A stretch of 64,000 nucleotides of DNA from Lingula anatina. Its lineage: Eukaryota; Brachiopoda; Lingulata; Lingulida; Lingulidae. Shown one piece after another: positions 36,101 through 48,746 of this stretch. The DNA is taken from NCBI RefSeq assembly GCF_001039355.2, contig NW_019775691.1, forward strand, positions 753,177-817,176. Reading direction: 5' to 3'. The translations under genes and the position numbers were made by a program. The notes beneath the pieces were generated by a model, which saw only the letters and a list, made by a program, of their open reading frames with translations, had not been told where the DNA came from and did not search any database. Within the stretch, counting starts at the first letter, position 1. Every line of letters begins with the position of its first letter.

Positions 36101-37872
36101 CATCTCCAGGTATGCTAATTGGTTTAAGACATTGGCATATATATATTTTTTGTCTATAAGTATATGCCTTTATTAATTGTATAACAATTATAGTGGGATA
36201 TATTTAGGGTGTTAATGTTTTTTATGACTAATCATAACTCTATGATGATAGTTAACTTCATATAGCTACTTGCATTACAATGGAAATAATAATTGTCCAA
36301 ATCAGGTCAGGTAATGGATGTATTCAAATGAAATCTACATTAACACCAATATATAATATTTTATATATATCAAATATCAGTATGAAATATGGCTTTCTGT
36401 CATATTCCAGACCATCCCAGAATACTATCCCTTCAGCAGCAGTCCAGAGAGTACCTGTCCCACTGTCTCAGTCCCGTCCTGGAGCCCCTCATCCCATGTT
36501 TGATGTACTCTTCTGGAGAGGAAAACAGTAGCTCTACTACACTACCTCAGATATCTGGGGACCAGAGTGCTCCTTTCCCTACCACAGGAGTGCTTGACAT
36601 TGACTTCAGCTCAACTGGTGACAAGATGGCGCTGATCTACAAGAAGAGCCAGTCTGAGTCCTGTGTAGAGGAAGAGGAGAGGAAGGAAGGGAGAGCTCAG
36701 CTTGAAGTTGTCCTCATCAGTCTCGTTGATATGAGCGTTGATGAGACTTTGAACCCTGGTGAAGAATTAATGATGGAGGAGGGAGCTAATAACAGAGTAC
36801 AGGTAGACTATCCATTGATGTTTAACATATCACGTTTACTGTGACGTAATTGATTTAATGATTTTATTTATTTAAAATTATTTTATTTTGGAGAACAATT
36901 GTTAGTCATTCCTTGCTTGCAATTTTTATAATTAATTAATTTGTTTATTTATTTATTCTTATTTTTTTATATTTATTTATTTTTGTTTTTTTTTGTATTT
37001 TTTTAAGGTTCTGAAATAAGTGTTTTTTTAATTTTCACTTTTGATTAAACTTTATCCAGGCATTCAAATTATAAGGTGTTATTTATTCAGGTACTATTCT
37101 CTGAGTCCCCAGAGTCCCCAGACAGCAGGTGTTTGCTGGTGTGTGTTGAGGGAAGTTCAGTCTCAGCAAAATACACATTACAGGACACAGGAAATATTGG
37201 TAAGAATCTGCGGATTGTCAGTTTTTTTTCCAATTTTTGCAGAATAAAAACACCTTGACTTTTATCAATTTACTAAATTAGTTGCAGATTCTTAGACCAG
37301 CTAGTATAGAGCACTTAGTGCAACTGTGGTAAGTTCTTTTATTGAACATGGAATGTACTGTACACATTTGGAATCTGTGATTTCTGACATATTTGTTTTA
37401 AGGCAGAATTTTCTACACTCTTTCTTTTGAGAAATAAGAAATAAAATACACTCCAGAACCTGTAATGTTATTTCTGTAGACATCCTCAATTAATGAAAAT
37501 ACACTGCTCTTATATGTAGGGGATATGCAAGGGCTACCTTGATTTAACTGTGATTCAGAAATATTTTTAGAGATTTTCATTTTTTCAGCAGAGAGTGGCC
37601 AGCTATCTCACCAGTTCCCTGTGGATCTTCTGACCCACTCCAGTGCACCTCTGATGGAGTGCATTCTGACCAGAGACAGCAGCAAGGCAGTGTTTGTATT
37701 GGGTCACAGGGAACAGGGAGCCACTTTGATAGAGGTGAGTATTAACAGAGTGACCGAAGACACTGCTAGTCTTGAAACACAGGAAACAAGCAGCAATTGG
37801 CAATATAGCAAGTACCTGTGGCACTTAGACTGTCTTCAACTAAGGACTCTGAAGTCAGAAAGCAGCTACCAA

Positions 37873-37930
<58 letters not shown>

Positions 37931-39456
37931 TCATTTACACAACACATATGAATTCATCAGTAAAAAGTTTGTCTCTTCAAATGTTTAACCACACTTTACA
38001 GCAGCATTCACTTTATGATCATTCAGGTATATGACATCCACCAAGCCTCTGTGCTGACTGTCATTCCCCTGCAGCAACCTGTCCAGTACCACCAGGCCAA
38101 ACTGACCTTGACAGACAATTATATTGGCTTCCAGGTAAGACTTTTCAGATAGTTCAGTTGTAAGAGATGGGTTGGGCCTTCAGCCAGCAGTTCAAAAGAT
38201 TTTTTTTTATTGAAAAACTGAACCATTTTACCCAACTTGTTAAAAGTCATAGGACTCAATTTAAAGTTTTGGATCAAATTGTTTTCCCAAAAGGGTAGTT
38301 CATTCCAACAGTTCGAATAGGAAAGGGAGGTCAAAACCTTCTCAACATGTACGTTTTAGGAAAACATAATCAGCAAGTAATGTCTGTCCTCATCACAAAA
38401 GCAGAAACCAGGTGACAGTATTTTTAATAATTTCTTGTTACCACGAAAAAGAGGAAGCTATATGTTGCAATTTTGCTTCAAACTCATATTGTTATTCCCA
38501 TCATGATTACTGTGCTGAGGATTCATATCAATTCATTTACATATATTTGGAATGATAGTTTGAATTATTTTTAATTAATCAATTAATTGATTATAAAGAT
38601 GAAAATCCAGTGTTAATATGAATTTTTGTTTTGACAGATACACATCACACCAGATGAGCTTTTTGCCTTGCGTAAGAAAGAAGGCAGCTATAATAAACAA
38701 AAAGACGCAAATTATAAGTTTTGGGCAGTGGACTTAAGGACAGTTACGGGCAAAGTCATTGAGTGCAACAGGATCCTGACGCCTCTGCCAATGAGAGGGA
38801 ATTGTTTTGCTGCTTTACCAGGTTTGTATGTGTGCGCGCGTGTGTGTGTGTGTACATGTGTGTGTGTGCATTGTGTGTGACTGTGAGTGCATATGTGTGT
38901 GTGTGCATGTGTGNNNNNNNNNNNNNNNNNNNNNNNNNNNNNNNNNNNNNNNNNNNNNNNNNNNNNNNNNNNNNNNNNNNNNNNNNNNNNNNNNNNNNNN
39001 NNNNNNNNNNNNNNNNNNNNNNNNNNNNNNNNNNNNNNNNNNNNNNNNNNNNNNNNNNNNNNNNNNNNNNNNNNNNNNNNNNNNNNNNNNNNNNNNNNNN
39101 NNNNNNNNNNNNNNNNNNNNNNNNNNNNNNNNNNNNNNNNNNNNNNNNNNNNNNNNNNNNNNNNNNNNNNNNNNNNNNNNNNNNNNNNNNNNNNNNNNNN
39201 NNNNNNNNNNNNNNNNNNNNNNNNNNNNNNNNNNNNNNNNNNNNNNNNNNNNNNNNNNNNNNNNNNNNNNNNNNNNNNNNNNNNNNNNNNNNNNNNNNNN
39301 NNNNNNNNNNNNNNNNNNNNNNNNNNNNNNNNNNNNNNNNNNNNNNNNNNNNNNNNNNNNNNNNNNNNNNNNNNNNNNNNNNNNNNNNNNNNNNNNNNNN
39401 NNNNNNNNNNNNNNNNNNNNNNNNNNNNNNNNNNNNNNNNNNNNNNNNNNNNNNNN

Positions 39457-39495
<39 letters not shown>

Positions 39496-40652
39496 GCACA
39501 CACGTGTGTATTTGAATGTGTTTGTTAGTTTGTCCATGTTTGAGAGTACATGTTATTTCACAATACTTAAACACGTTAAAAGGTCTTCAATTTTTAAATT
39601 ATAAAGTGACTTAAAAACATGTACAGGTGATTTTTCTGGTTGAATAGTTTGTCACTGTAATAAACTGAGAACTGTGTAGTTGTTAATGCAGCAAAGGCAA
39701 ATAATTGCCATATAATGGCTTTTTTTCTATTATGATATTTACGTACTTGTTATTTCAGCAAAGACAGAGCAGGGACATGGGGAGAGATTTGGTATTGGTA
39801 TCCAGCGTCAGGTGGTGGTGTGGAGAAAAATTGAGAAAGATAAGTGTGACATTGAAACCGTCACTGGAAAGAAAGAAAACGGGATGTTTTACAGGTTAAA
39901 ATTTTCTTTAATTTATTAATTTTAATTTTTGAATGATTTTTAACTCTAAGATATTTAAAGTCTTAGACAAAAATGTTTTATAGTGCATCCTGTTTGAAAG
40001 GTGTTTAAGTAATCCTGAATTGATTAAACATAAACATAAAATATCTTTAAGTTTGGTACTTTGTGATTGTCTGAAAGGTGCAAACTACTAGCATAAATTT
40101 AAATAAAGGATACATTTTATAGATGATTGTAAAAAAATGTAAAAAGAAATTTTGGATGTCAATCAATGACATGGTAAATACGCTACAAAATATGAATATA
40201 GAAAAGAAATTTAAACTGTGTAAAAATAATTGTAGAGGAACTGCTGTCACAGATGACCCAAAACAGACAACAGGCGGAGGTAGAACCACAGCACTGGAGC
40301 CCTCACTAGATGGCAGTGTGGTAGTCAGTGGGTCAGATGATGGATATGTCATCGCATTTGATGGCCCTCTAGGTAGATCTATCAACAATCGCAAAACATC
40401 TCCTTCAACAAGACATGCTAGAGAGGTAGGCCTTTTTTTCCACCACTGTGACATGAGAAAAAGATCTTTTAAGAAGATTCAAGATTAAAATTGTAGTTTC
40501 CAGTGATTTGGATAGCTCCGTGAGAGGGAAAAGCAACATGCTTGAAGTCTAGACTGGCATTAACAGATATAACTTGTATACAGATAACATTAAAATAATA
40601 AATTAAATTGTATTAAGAAGTTGAAACAAAATTTCAGTAATCTAGGGGATGA

Positions 40653-40697
<45 letters not shown>

Positions 40698-40969
40698 AGG
40701 TCAGTCAGTTAGCTGTCTCCAGCAAAGGTCATTGGATAGCCTCCTGGTGTCAAACTGACCATTCTCTGCGGCTGTGGCAGACATTCGCCACCGATGAAGC
40801 CTGGAATTCTGGAGAAGCCATTTTTGGTCTACCCCTTTCAGAACTCTCTGTGAAAAAGATGTCTTTTTCAAGAAATGAACGCCATCTTGGAGTAATTGCT
40901 GTAAAGGGGGAAGCTGAGGAGAAACGGCAGCTGTTACTCTTTAGACTTGGAAAAGTTTGTGAGGGTTAG
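28510..40969 (+). CDS. NWD1-like protein: DUF4062, NACHT, WD-type C-terminus
   Basis: Twenty-three exons join in phase: 28510-28536, 28724-28799, 29015-29099, 29546-29577, 29849-29965, 30411-30613, 30966-31130, 31344-31530, 31836-31993, 32419-32518, 32797-32966, 33347-33679, 34141-34949, 35297-35503, 35865-36109, 36411-36802, 37091-37199, 37589-37734, 38027-38134, 38638-38821, 39759-39894, 40236-40425, 40700-40969 (4449 nt, 1482 aa). DUF4062 lies at about 104-235 (VRVFLSSTFSDMRAERD, RWGVTDD, FLGDRYGYRP); the NACHT P-loop APSGVGKTS at about 482-490; Walker B IIILLDSVDQLS near 571. The C-terminal half is a degenerate WD-repeat region (SGSDDGYVIAFDG, HSLRLWQTF). Length fits NWD1-type proteins, STAND ATPases linked to signalling complexes and, in invertebrates, expanded families. 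N-terminal exons 1-4 are less certain. Confidence 0.88.
30062..30143. repeat. TTA microsatellite
   Basis: About 24 TTA units in the intron between the fifth and sixth exons of the NWD1-like gene. Confidence 0.9.
32519..32796 (+). other. GC-AG intron in the NWD1-like gene
   Basis: Exon 10 ends GAATCAG and the intron begins GCAAGT; only this junction keeps the frame (ESG|GINPIKDK). The GT three bases on would cause an early stop. The donor otherwise matches U1 pairing (AG|GCAAGT). Confidence 0.75.
33856..33953. mobile_element. 98-bp MITE with CCCAGCAGGCAAA ends
   Basis: CCCAGCAGGCAAA at the left and TTTGTCTGCTGGG at the right are imperfect inverted ends around repeats of AACGTTGATTCAA. It lies in the intron before the large NACHT exon. 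A very common MITE type in aquatic animals as I recall. Confidence 0.75.
37876..37930. repeat. CT/CA microsatellite
   Basis: CT run followed by a CA run in an intron of the NWD1-like gene. Confidence 0.9.
38822..39493. repeat. GT microsatellite with 543-base N gap
   Basis: GT-rich sequence flanks Ns 38914-39456, inside the intron between exons 20 and 21 of the NWD1-like gene. Frames read through the Ns are meaningless. A hidden exon cannot be excluded, but flanking exon phases already match. Confidence 0.9.
40653..40699 (+). repeat. TTA microsatellite forming the last 3' splice site
   Basis: The TTA run ends directly in ttattacag before the final exon of the NWD1-like gene, taking the place of a normal pyrimidine tract. 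Confidence 0.8.
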
Positions 40970-42597
40970 ATTTGTTTTTATGCAAACACCATTTTGGGAT
41001 GACTTGAAGATGGAAAATTGAAAATCAAGGCAGCCTTTAATTTAAACACTTTTTTGAGTTAAGACTTATTTCAATTTAATATAATGATCACAGTTTTTAT
41101 TCATTTTATTATTATTATTATTATTTATATGAATATATATATTTTTGGACGAAATTTATCTTGAAGCAGACAACTTCAATTTATGCATTAAAAAATTTAT
41201 TAGCTTAACTGGTAAAAATTTTTTGTATGCCAAATTATCTAGGCCCTTCTTATACTTATTATATATGTAAAATTTTTAAAGATATCAGACAGTTATAACT
41301 TTTACAATTATTTCACAATACCCACATGGAACTCTCTCAGATCAGCAACTTATCGGCCTATTTTTACATTTGTTTGTATATTTAGAAAACATTTACAAAT
41401 TGAAAACCATCTTGAGGTAATCGATACAGGTTGATATGAAGGATATCAGGGGTTTTCCTTTTTATTTAACACATTTATTTATAAATTTCACATTAGGATT
41501 GGAACTTGTTAATTGTCATCCTGCTGGGAGGAAATCTAATTAAATAGACATTTTAAAAATGATCATAATTTCATCTTAATTTGAGGTTCTTAAGTTGTAT
41601 TTTTTGATAGGATTAAGCTTCCTATAATGTATGCTGTTATATTCATTTTATTGTATCATCATATACAAGCACAAAGTATTTTGTAATTATTTTAAAAGTC
41701 ACGTCGTAAGGCGTGTCAAATTTAGTAAATATTGATGTGTTTTTTAAAACTACAACTGCCTTTGCTTTTGATAGCAGAGAGCTAATTTATCACGTTTTTA
41801 CAGAGATAATTATTTTGATATTTGTTGATTTAGTAAAGTATACATTTTTTTAATGATAATTTTATCCAGTGAAACATCTGTGATATGAATTATAGATATA
41901 ATATTATGAGTCTTTGTAATAAAAATCGACGATGAAAGGAACGTTTGTGGAAGTTCTCGTTTTGGATAGTTTACGTTCCTAATAAAGACACTTGTCGTCT
42001 GCATTTTGTCGGTCAGCTCTCCCCCCCCCCTCCGCCTCTCTCACTCTCTCTCTCTCTCTCTCTCTTAAAAAGGTGCGATTGTTTTACACGTTTCACTGGA
42101 AGTCTCAAGAAGTCGAGACTGTGGGGGGGGGGGGGGGGGAGAATTTTGGTGCCAATGCTCCATAACACGGATTTTTATTAATCTTTTGATATTGATTCTC
42201 AACGATGGGAGCTCGTGAACAAAATAAGTGAGCCTACACACAATTTTTACCTTGCGAATCACAGGTCGCAAACAGAATTGGGATATCAGGAAGGGGGTCA
42301 AAGAAAAGTTATCGATAGAGAGATCAAAAGTCATTTTACATATATTTTAAGATGACACTTTGTAATATACATATGTATATTGTAACTCCAAGCTGAAGAC
42401 AATGATGTGCGCAATCTTTCATCTGTGTACATGTACTGTAAGTAGATCAAAAACTGCAGCACGGTATCAAAGATAAGATATCGTTCAAGAAAACTGTGCC
42501 CTTTTCTTAAACATATATGTGAGTATCAACATAACGTCCAATGTGCAATTAATTCCACATGGCCGCCCTTTACAGGCATACTGCACGTTAGCGGACA
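40970..42597. other. Intergenic, 3' region of NWD1-like gene
   Basis: AT-rich; AATAAA occurs near 41980. A CT run (42019-42065) and a G run (42123-42139) precede the lectin gene. No coding signal seen. Confidence 0.5.
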
Positions 42598-45500
42598 ATG
42601 GAACTTTCCTGTTATTTTGGACTTCTTACCGCAGTCGTCACGATAGGTGAGAAAAGAATAGGAAGTAGTAATTCGATTAAATCTCAAAGAAAATTTTAAA
42701 AAATCGATATGAGTCTGCAAACTTCATGGCTGTAGATATCGTGCGTGCAAACCTATACCTCATGTATTCTCTGGTGGAATGGAAGTTTTATTTGAATTAT
42801 GACTGGGTTTATATTTAATATCTTTATCTTGAACTTTCCCTTGAAAGATTTTTTGTTAAAGATTTTCTGAAAAACGCTCGGTGGCAGTAGATGATCCGTA
42901 TTTTAGGCCTATTGTGCCGATGTCAATTGATAATGAGGTCATTTTCTTGTGGCACAACTGTATGGTAGAAATATGGAACTCACTTGTTTACTTAATAGTC
43001 ACTTCCCCCCCCCCCCCCCCCCCCATGTAATAAATTAGGCAATTACATAAAAAGCATAGTGATTTAGTATTTTGCAATGAAAAATTTCATGCAGATTTTA
43101 GGACTAAAAAGGAATTCTGGGTCAAAGAAATTGGCTGCGAAAGTTATTGAAGTAGAATGGAAGCGATCAGTCGATGCAGAAACTAGTGACGCATCGTGTA
43201 CTAAAATGAAATTCAATTGTTTTATCTACCCCCCATCCGATACACTTTTGCCTGTTCCAACAAGATTTCAGTTCTGATTCGCAACGTTCCTTCGGGGAGA
43301 AATTAGGGGAGGTACCTAGAAAAGCATAGGAAGCGTTCAGACAATCCTATCATACTAGCTGGATTGATCCAACTCTGCTGGCATTCTCGCTTAAGTACAA
43401 CCACTGTAATCAGCTTAATTGTCTGGCACGCCTTTTACCAGTCAGTCAAATTGCAAATTATGAAAATTATGTGGGATCGGTTGTGTCCGGATATTAAATT
43501 CGCATATTTATTTCTGCTCATTATACTTTAGGCACTGGGACACAGGTGTGTAAAGATCCCACATTTGAAGTGAAGGGTAGCGGCTATTGCTATGAACTGG
43601 TAGAAAAACAAAAGGCTCAACAGTCAGTTGCTTTGAGCAAGTGCGTAGAAAAAGGTGGTAGTCTTGCTGAAATAACAACCAGTGATATAAACAGCGGATT
43701 GGTTGACAAGTTATCATATATGGTATTATATTATTGGATCGGAGCAACAGATAGACAAAGAGAAGGAAATTGGCGGTGGTTATCAGGTAATTTTAATTGT
43801 ATTTGAAAAGACCTTACGTTTACTCTATTCGTATATAACGTTCTAATGAAAATATAAAACGCCACTTCGACACCAGGCAGAGTTAAATCCCGTTACATTT
43901 TTTAAAATTCTTCATAAACTCATTTCTTAACCTCTGTTTCAAAGGCCTGTTCATAATGTTTGTTACTAGCACTGGAATGTGTCAATTGCTGCTACTGCAT
44001 GAACTGATGAAAATTTAAATCATCATTCTGTGAATTTATTTTCACTACATTTTACTAAATATTTTCATTTGTTATATTATACCGGTATGGAAATCTTGTA
44101 ACATCGGTATTTTCAGAAGTTCATTGCCAAATGTATTATCCATAAAATGCATGCTATTGTGAAAAACTGAAAGTTGTCTTTCCTTTATACTTCGGCGGTG
44201 AATCAGTTTGATATCTTAACAAAGATGTCACAGTCCAAGAAATAAGGAAAATGGGGCACAGTGAGAGGAAATTGAGCCCCGTTGAATTTCATATGTACAT
44301 GTATATTTACACTTTGACACATCAGAGTGTTGTTTATATTAACCTGCATTAAAAGCATTCATTTCAGGACGTCCTTTGGTTTTTAAAGCTTGGGGAGGGC
44401 AGGAGCCCAATGGGAAAACTGAGGAAAATTGTGCCGTACTCACAAAATTAAGCAGATGGAAGGATTATCCGTGTTATAAAATATTTGGATTTATCTGCCA
44501 ATATGGCAAGTATGAGCCGCATTGTTTAGAAAAGAAATATATGTTGAAATCTAATGGCGAAGACGCTTTACTGAATATATTATTTATCGTTTTGCTGTCA
44601 TTGACATGATAGTCAAATCAGCATTAATACTATTATAACGTCGACGAGGTTCTGGAGTCTTCAATCATTTATTCACCACTTAATTTTCATACAATTTTAC
44701 CCATATTTATACTCTAATTCTCCGTACTGATCACGCGTGTAATTATGTTCTTTTTATTGTTTATGGCGTGATTTCCAGAAACTTTCCATTGTTATGTTTA
44801 CTTTACCATAGAACATTCCCTTATTAGGTAATGTCTAAGAACCTTGTTTTCAACTAAACTCATCCAAAATACTATTTGCATTACTCATACTTGAATCATG
44901 TCCAAAACTTAGTTATCATGTGATAAACAGTTGATCAAAATTAAAATCTGTTATGAAATTGACCAATCACATTAAATGTTATTGACTTGGACCTTTTCCA
45001 TCTTCTTCTGACACTAAAAACATGTTCTACACTTGTTGACACTCGATGAAGCTTAATTTGCACTCAATATCACTCTAACTTTCCATCTATTTGATTTCCC
45101 TTTTATTACTAATTGTAATGAGTGTAAGGGTAAGTAATTAACTTTACAACAATACAGTATAGATATATGCATGTTTACAAAACGTAACGGCGGTAACATA
45201 TGTAACGGCACTCTTGATCAAAAGATTAAAAAATCTTAAAGAGAGTTAATTACTGATTTATATGTTTGCCTTACTTTTGATATAAGTTATTTGTTTTGAG
45301 TTATATATGTTATGCTTGTTATGCTAATCCTCCAGATGTAAATGAATGCCACACTAAAACGGACACCTGTGACAGTCGGGCTGTCTGTACGAATACCCCA
45401 GGGAGTTATACCTGTTCATGTAAACCAGGATTTATTGGAGATGGATACAAATGTTCTGGTAATTCTATAATTGACATCAAAATTGTATTTCATGATTTTT

Positions 45501-48500
45501 AAAAATTAAACTTGTATCTAATTTGCATCCAAGTGGTAGTTTGATCATATATGATAATTATAAATAACGCATTTACATACTAGTATAAATAATACATTCA
45601 TACCGTTAGCTTACGGTCATCCTTCATCAGACTGATGTAAGTGGATGTTGTTTCTCACTGATCACTTGGGGAAAGAGCCTCTTATAATTGTCATGTAGAT
45701 ATACTGCCAGACGAAGGCCTGGATGCAGGCAGTAAACTAACGGTATGGAAATATTCCAGTTTGTGTCATAATTGTCATGTATGATATTTTTTGTTTTACA
45801 GAGGTAACCACCAAAAGGATGATAACCTCCACTACCATAAATAAAGCCAGTACTCCCACCACTACACTGACAACTACCACGACTACACCCACAACTACAA
45901 CCACTACACCCACGACCACTACACCCACAACTACAACCACTACACCCACAACTACAACACCCACAACTACAACCACTACACCCACAACTACAACCACTAC
46001 ACCCACAACCACAACCACAGCCCCCAAAATAAACACGCCTTCCCCAGCAGGCGAATCCACAATTATGGCAACCCATGCACTCAGACATACCACGAGGCAA
46101 ATCACCTTTTCCCCCTATGACACAACCAGTACTCCCATTTTGAAGCAATCATCAACAAGTGCGCGCAAACCATTCCGATCTTCACTCTCACCGCATATAA
46201 CATCAACAGTGATTCTAAACCATAATACAAAACTGATGACGCTGACCACTACAAACGAACAACAGGGGGTCACTCAGAGCACCAAACATACAGAAACGTA
46301 TACGAGACAACAGATCTACAAACAGACAACAGATGAATATGAAACAAAGGACCCTTTTTTGTCGCCCACAACTACAGCAGAAACTAATCTTCTGGCTGCA
46401 CAGCGCGAGAGACAGCATGAAGCTGAGAGAAAAAGGCGGCAGCAAGGTGCGTTATGAGTCAANCTACAACCACTACACCCACAACTACAACCACTACACC
46501 CACAACTACAACCACTACACCCACAACTACAACCACAGCCCCCAAAATAAACACGCCTTCCCCAGCAGGCGAATCCACAATTATGGCAACCCATGCACTC
46601 AGACATACCACGAGGCAAATCACCTTTTCCCCCTATGACACAACCAGTACTCCCATTTTGAAGCAATCATCAACAAGTGCGCGCAAACCATTCCGATCTT
46701 CACTCTCACCGCATATAACATCAACAGTGATTCTAAACCATAATACAAAACTGATGACGCTGACCACTACAAACGAACAACAGGGGGTCACTCAGAGCAC
46801 CAAACATACAGAAACGTATACGAGACAACAGATCTACAAACAGACAACAGATGAATATGAAACAAAGGACCCTTTTTTGTCGCCCACAACTACAGCAGAA
46901 ACTAATCTTCTGGCTGCACAGCGCGAGAGACAGCATGAAGCTGAGAGAAAAAGGCGGCAGCAAGGTGCGTTATGAGTCAACAAAGAGTCATTTCTATTTT
47001 TTCCAAAGGTGACGCCAGGTAATAATTAGTAATTTACATCTGAGACCAAACAAGAACATGATATCTTGAGGATGCATATTGCGTGGGATGGCAGAAACTT
47101 TTTAACCGACCAAGACATACAAACATATTGCATATCAATAAAAATCTTATTTCAATAGTATTCATTTTGTATCCTTATTTTATAACATAATAGCATTTAA
47201 GTCGATATAACGCTTTATATGTTCCTGCCACCCACTATGCGCATCCTTAAAGAAATTAATAATTGTATTTTTTCCTTCCAAATGAAAATTTTCTCGTATA
47301 TGTGCGAACCATTACTTGGCACTTCCCTACAATACACCGAGAAAACTGAATTCTGATTCTTGACAAATTATTAACTAATTATAAACTAGTTTTTAATTGA
47401 TCATTAAGTAGTTGATGGGTCGCCTCTTAAATATAATCACTATAAGGTACCCAATTTGTAATCTATTCTAAAATTTTCATCAAAATTATTCCATATGTTT
47501 TTGAGTTAGGCTAGTGATGAACGAACAAAAGTCTATGAAAACATAACCTCCTTGGCGGAAGTAATTAAAATATAATATTAAGTGATTGTCCATAATGTCC
47601 CATACACTTCAGAAGGAAATACTGACATCAGGCACTTTTATTTGATGGATTTTATGTAAACATAGCAACTATGGCTTTGAGGGGAATATATAACGCGGGT
47701 AGTACTTGCATATATTTAACCCTTCTAGTTGTGTGTATATAACCGATATATATTCCAACCCTGTACTTATCTCGCCTTGTTTCAACTTGGGAAATATGTC
47801 AGTCAGTCATTAACGACTTACGCTGTACGTATGACATCCGTCTATCTTAAGTTAATTTTTTACATAATGAAGCAAAGCAGTCAAGTCATATATGCATGTG
47901 TATAACAACTGGTGGATTTAGAATGTCTCTAAGGGCGGACAGAAGGCTAATACATATGTTCCACTCACTTCAAACCTTCAATTGATAACTAAAATATATA
48001 AAACAAGGTTCAGTGAGCTATAATAGTGTTCTTTTTTCCTTTCGGGGAATATAGGGCAAGTGAAATATTTAACCACGTTTTCATGCACTCAATGCTCGTT
48101 TTATTCCACTTTTTTCAACTATAGAAATATACACATACACCGGGGCCGGTGGCGGGGCAGCGCTGTTATTCATAATTGTTGGAGTTACTGTTCTAATGTG
48201 CCGTAGGTAAGCAATAATGCCCCAGCATTTCTTCGTCATTTGTATTTTTTTTGTATTTATATTGTATTGTATTTATATTGTAAATTTGTAGAAAAACTGA
48301 AAGTAAATTTCTGTTTCCTTGAAAATGTTGAAAGTTCTCCCCTTGCGATAGCTTATGTAAATGGTCTTTGTTATCTTATTTTTTTTTTATTCAAAGCAAC
48401 TACAGAAGTAAAGCAGCATTCTCTCTTTAAATATTTTGCAAACACATTAGTCTATATCTTATCTTTGTCTTACTATTCTAAATATGAATACTTTGTAAGA

Positions 48501-48746
48501 AAATATTATACAGAAAACTTATGTGTATACAGTACCACCAAATTAACAAGTTTACCAATGGTTGGTTCTTAATTCAAAATTCTGTTAATCTGTTAGAAAT
48601 ACTTTGAAATGCATGTGCTGTGTACATATTTCAGAAGACATCAAAACAGCCCGCGTTACCTGGAAGACACAGATGAACGAGAGGGCTCTAAGAATCAACA
48701 CCTCGAGTTCGAAAACCAAGTATACCATGAGCAGACATCAGCCTGA
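42598..48746 (+). CDS. C-type lectin, EGF, mucin-stalk single-pass membrane protein
   Basis: Exons 42598-42646, 43532-43786, 44368-44505, 45336-45458, 45802-46446, 48125-48206, 48635-48746 join in phase (1404 nt, 467 aa). Order: signal peptide ([17 protein letters not shown]), C-type lectin domain (about 20-147) with QEPN and WKDYPC motifs suggesting Ca-dependent mannose-type binding, a calcium-binding-type EGF ([12 protein letters not shown]... [18 protein letters not shown]), a 214-residue Thr/Pro mucin stalk, TM helix ([14 protein letters not shown]), and a 37-residue tail with two Tyr (PRYLED, NQVYHE). Likely a surface receptor for glycans. Intron 3 uses a GC donor; reading through it gives a 181-aa alternative form. 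Exon 5 is partly duplicated after the N at 46463. Confidence 0.86.
43005..43024. repeat. C homopolymer
   Basis: Twenty Cs in intron 1 of the lectin gene. Confidence 0.9.
43340..43440. mobile_element. Half copy of the ACTAGCTGG MITE family
   Basis: CATACTAGCTGGATTGATCC followed by the CATTCTCGCTTAAG and GTCTGGCACGCC segments seen in the 10660-10928 element. The opposite arm is missing. Located in intron 1 of the lectin gene. Confidence 0.55.
44368..44609 (+). CDS. Alternative last exon of lectin gene: possible GPI-anchored form
   Basis: If the GC donor at 44506 is not used, exon 3 stays open for 34 more residues and stops at 44607-44609. The end is a short polar stretch (LKSNGED) followed by [14 protein letters not shown], the shape of a GPI-attachment signal: small residues, spacer, hydrophobic end. 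The product would be signal peptide plus lectin domain only. Plausible from sequence alone; intron retention without function is the alternative. Confidence 0.45.
44506..45335 (+). other. GC-AG intron in the lectin gene
   Basis: Exon ends TGCCAATATG, intron starts GCAAGT and ends tcctccag. Joining gives CQYDVNEC in frame, a standard lectin-to-EGF junction; no GT site nearby does this. Confidence 0.7.
45946..46980. repeat. 517-bp mucin-exon duplication across single N, probable contig overlap
   Basis: 45946-46462 matches 46464-46980, with the N at 46463 between them. Both copies contain the exon end and its donor GTGCGT (after 46446 and 46964). Only one copy is needed for the gene. The break lies in the ACCACTACACCC repeat. 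Confidence 0.88.
46463..46463. other. Single-N contig join
   Basis: Separates the two copies of the mucin exon end as an exact suffix-prefix overlap. Confidence 0.85.
47400..47565 (-). repeat. Dispersed CGCCAAGGAGGTTA element, minus copy
   Basis: Ends with AACATAACCTCCTTGGCGG, the complement of the start of the 1808-2021 element, and contains AAAATTTTCATCAAAA. It lies in the intron before the lectin TM exon. The left limit is uncertain. Confidence 0.5.

Noticed and set aside
38712-39604. Six long open frames of 210-270 codons on both strands
   Set aside because: They run through 543 Ns and a GT/CA microsatellite; no protein evidence.
45627-46148. Minus-strand Cys/Gly/Ser-rich frame resembling a keratin-associated or metallothionein-like protein
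   Set aside because: It is the antisense of the ACC/ACT Thr-rich mucin exon; the plus-strand exon has splice sites and phase support.
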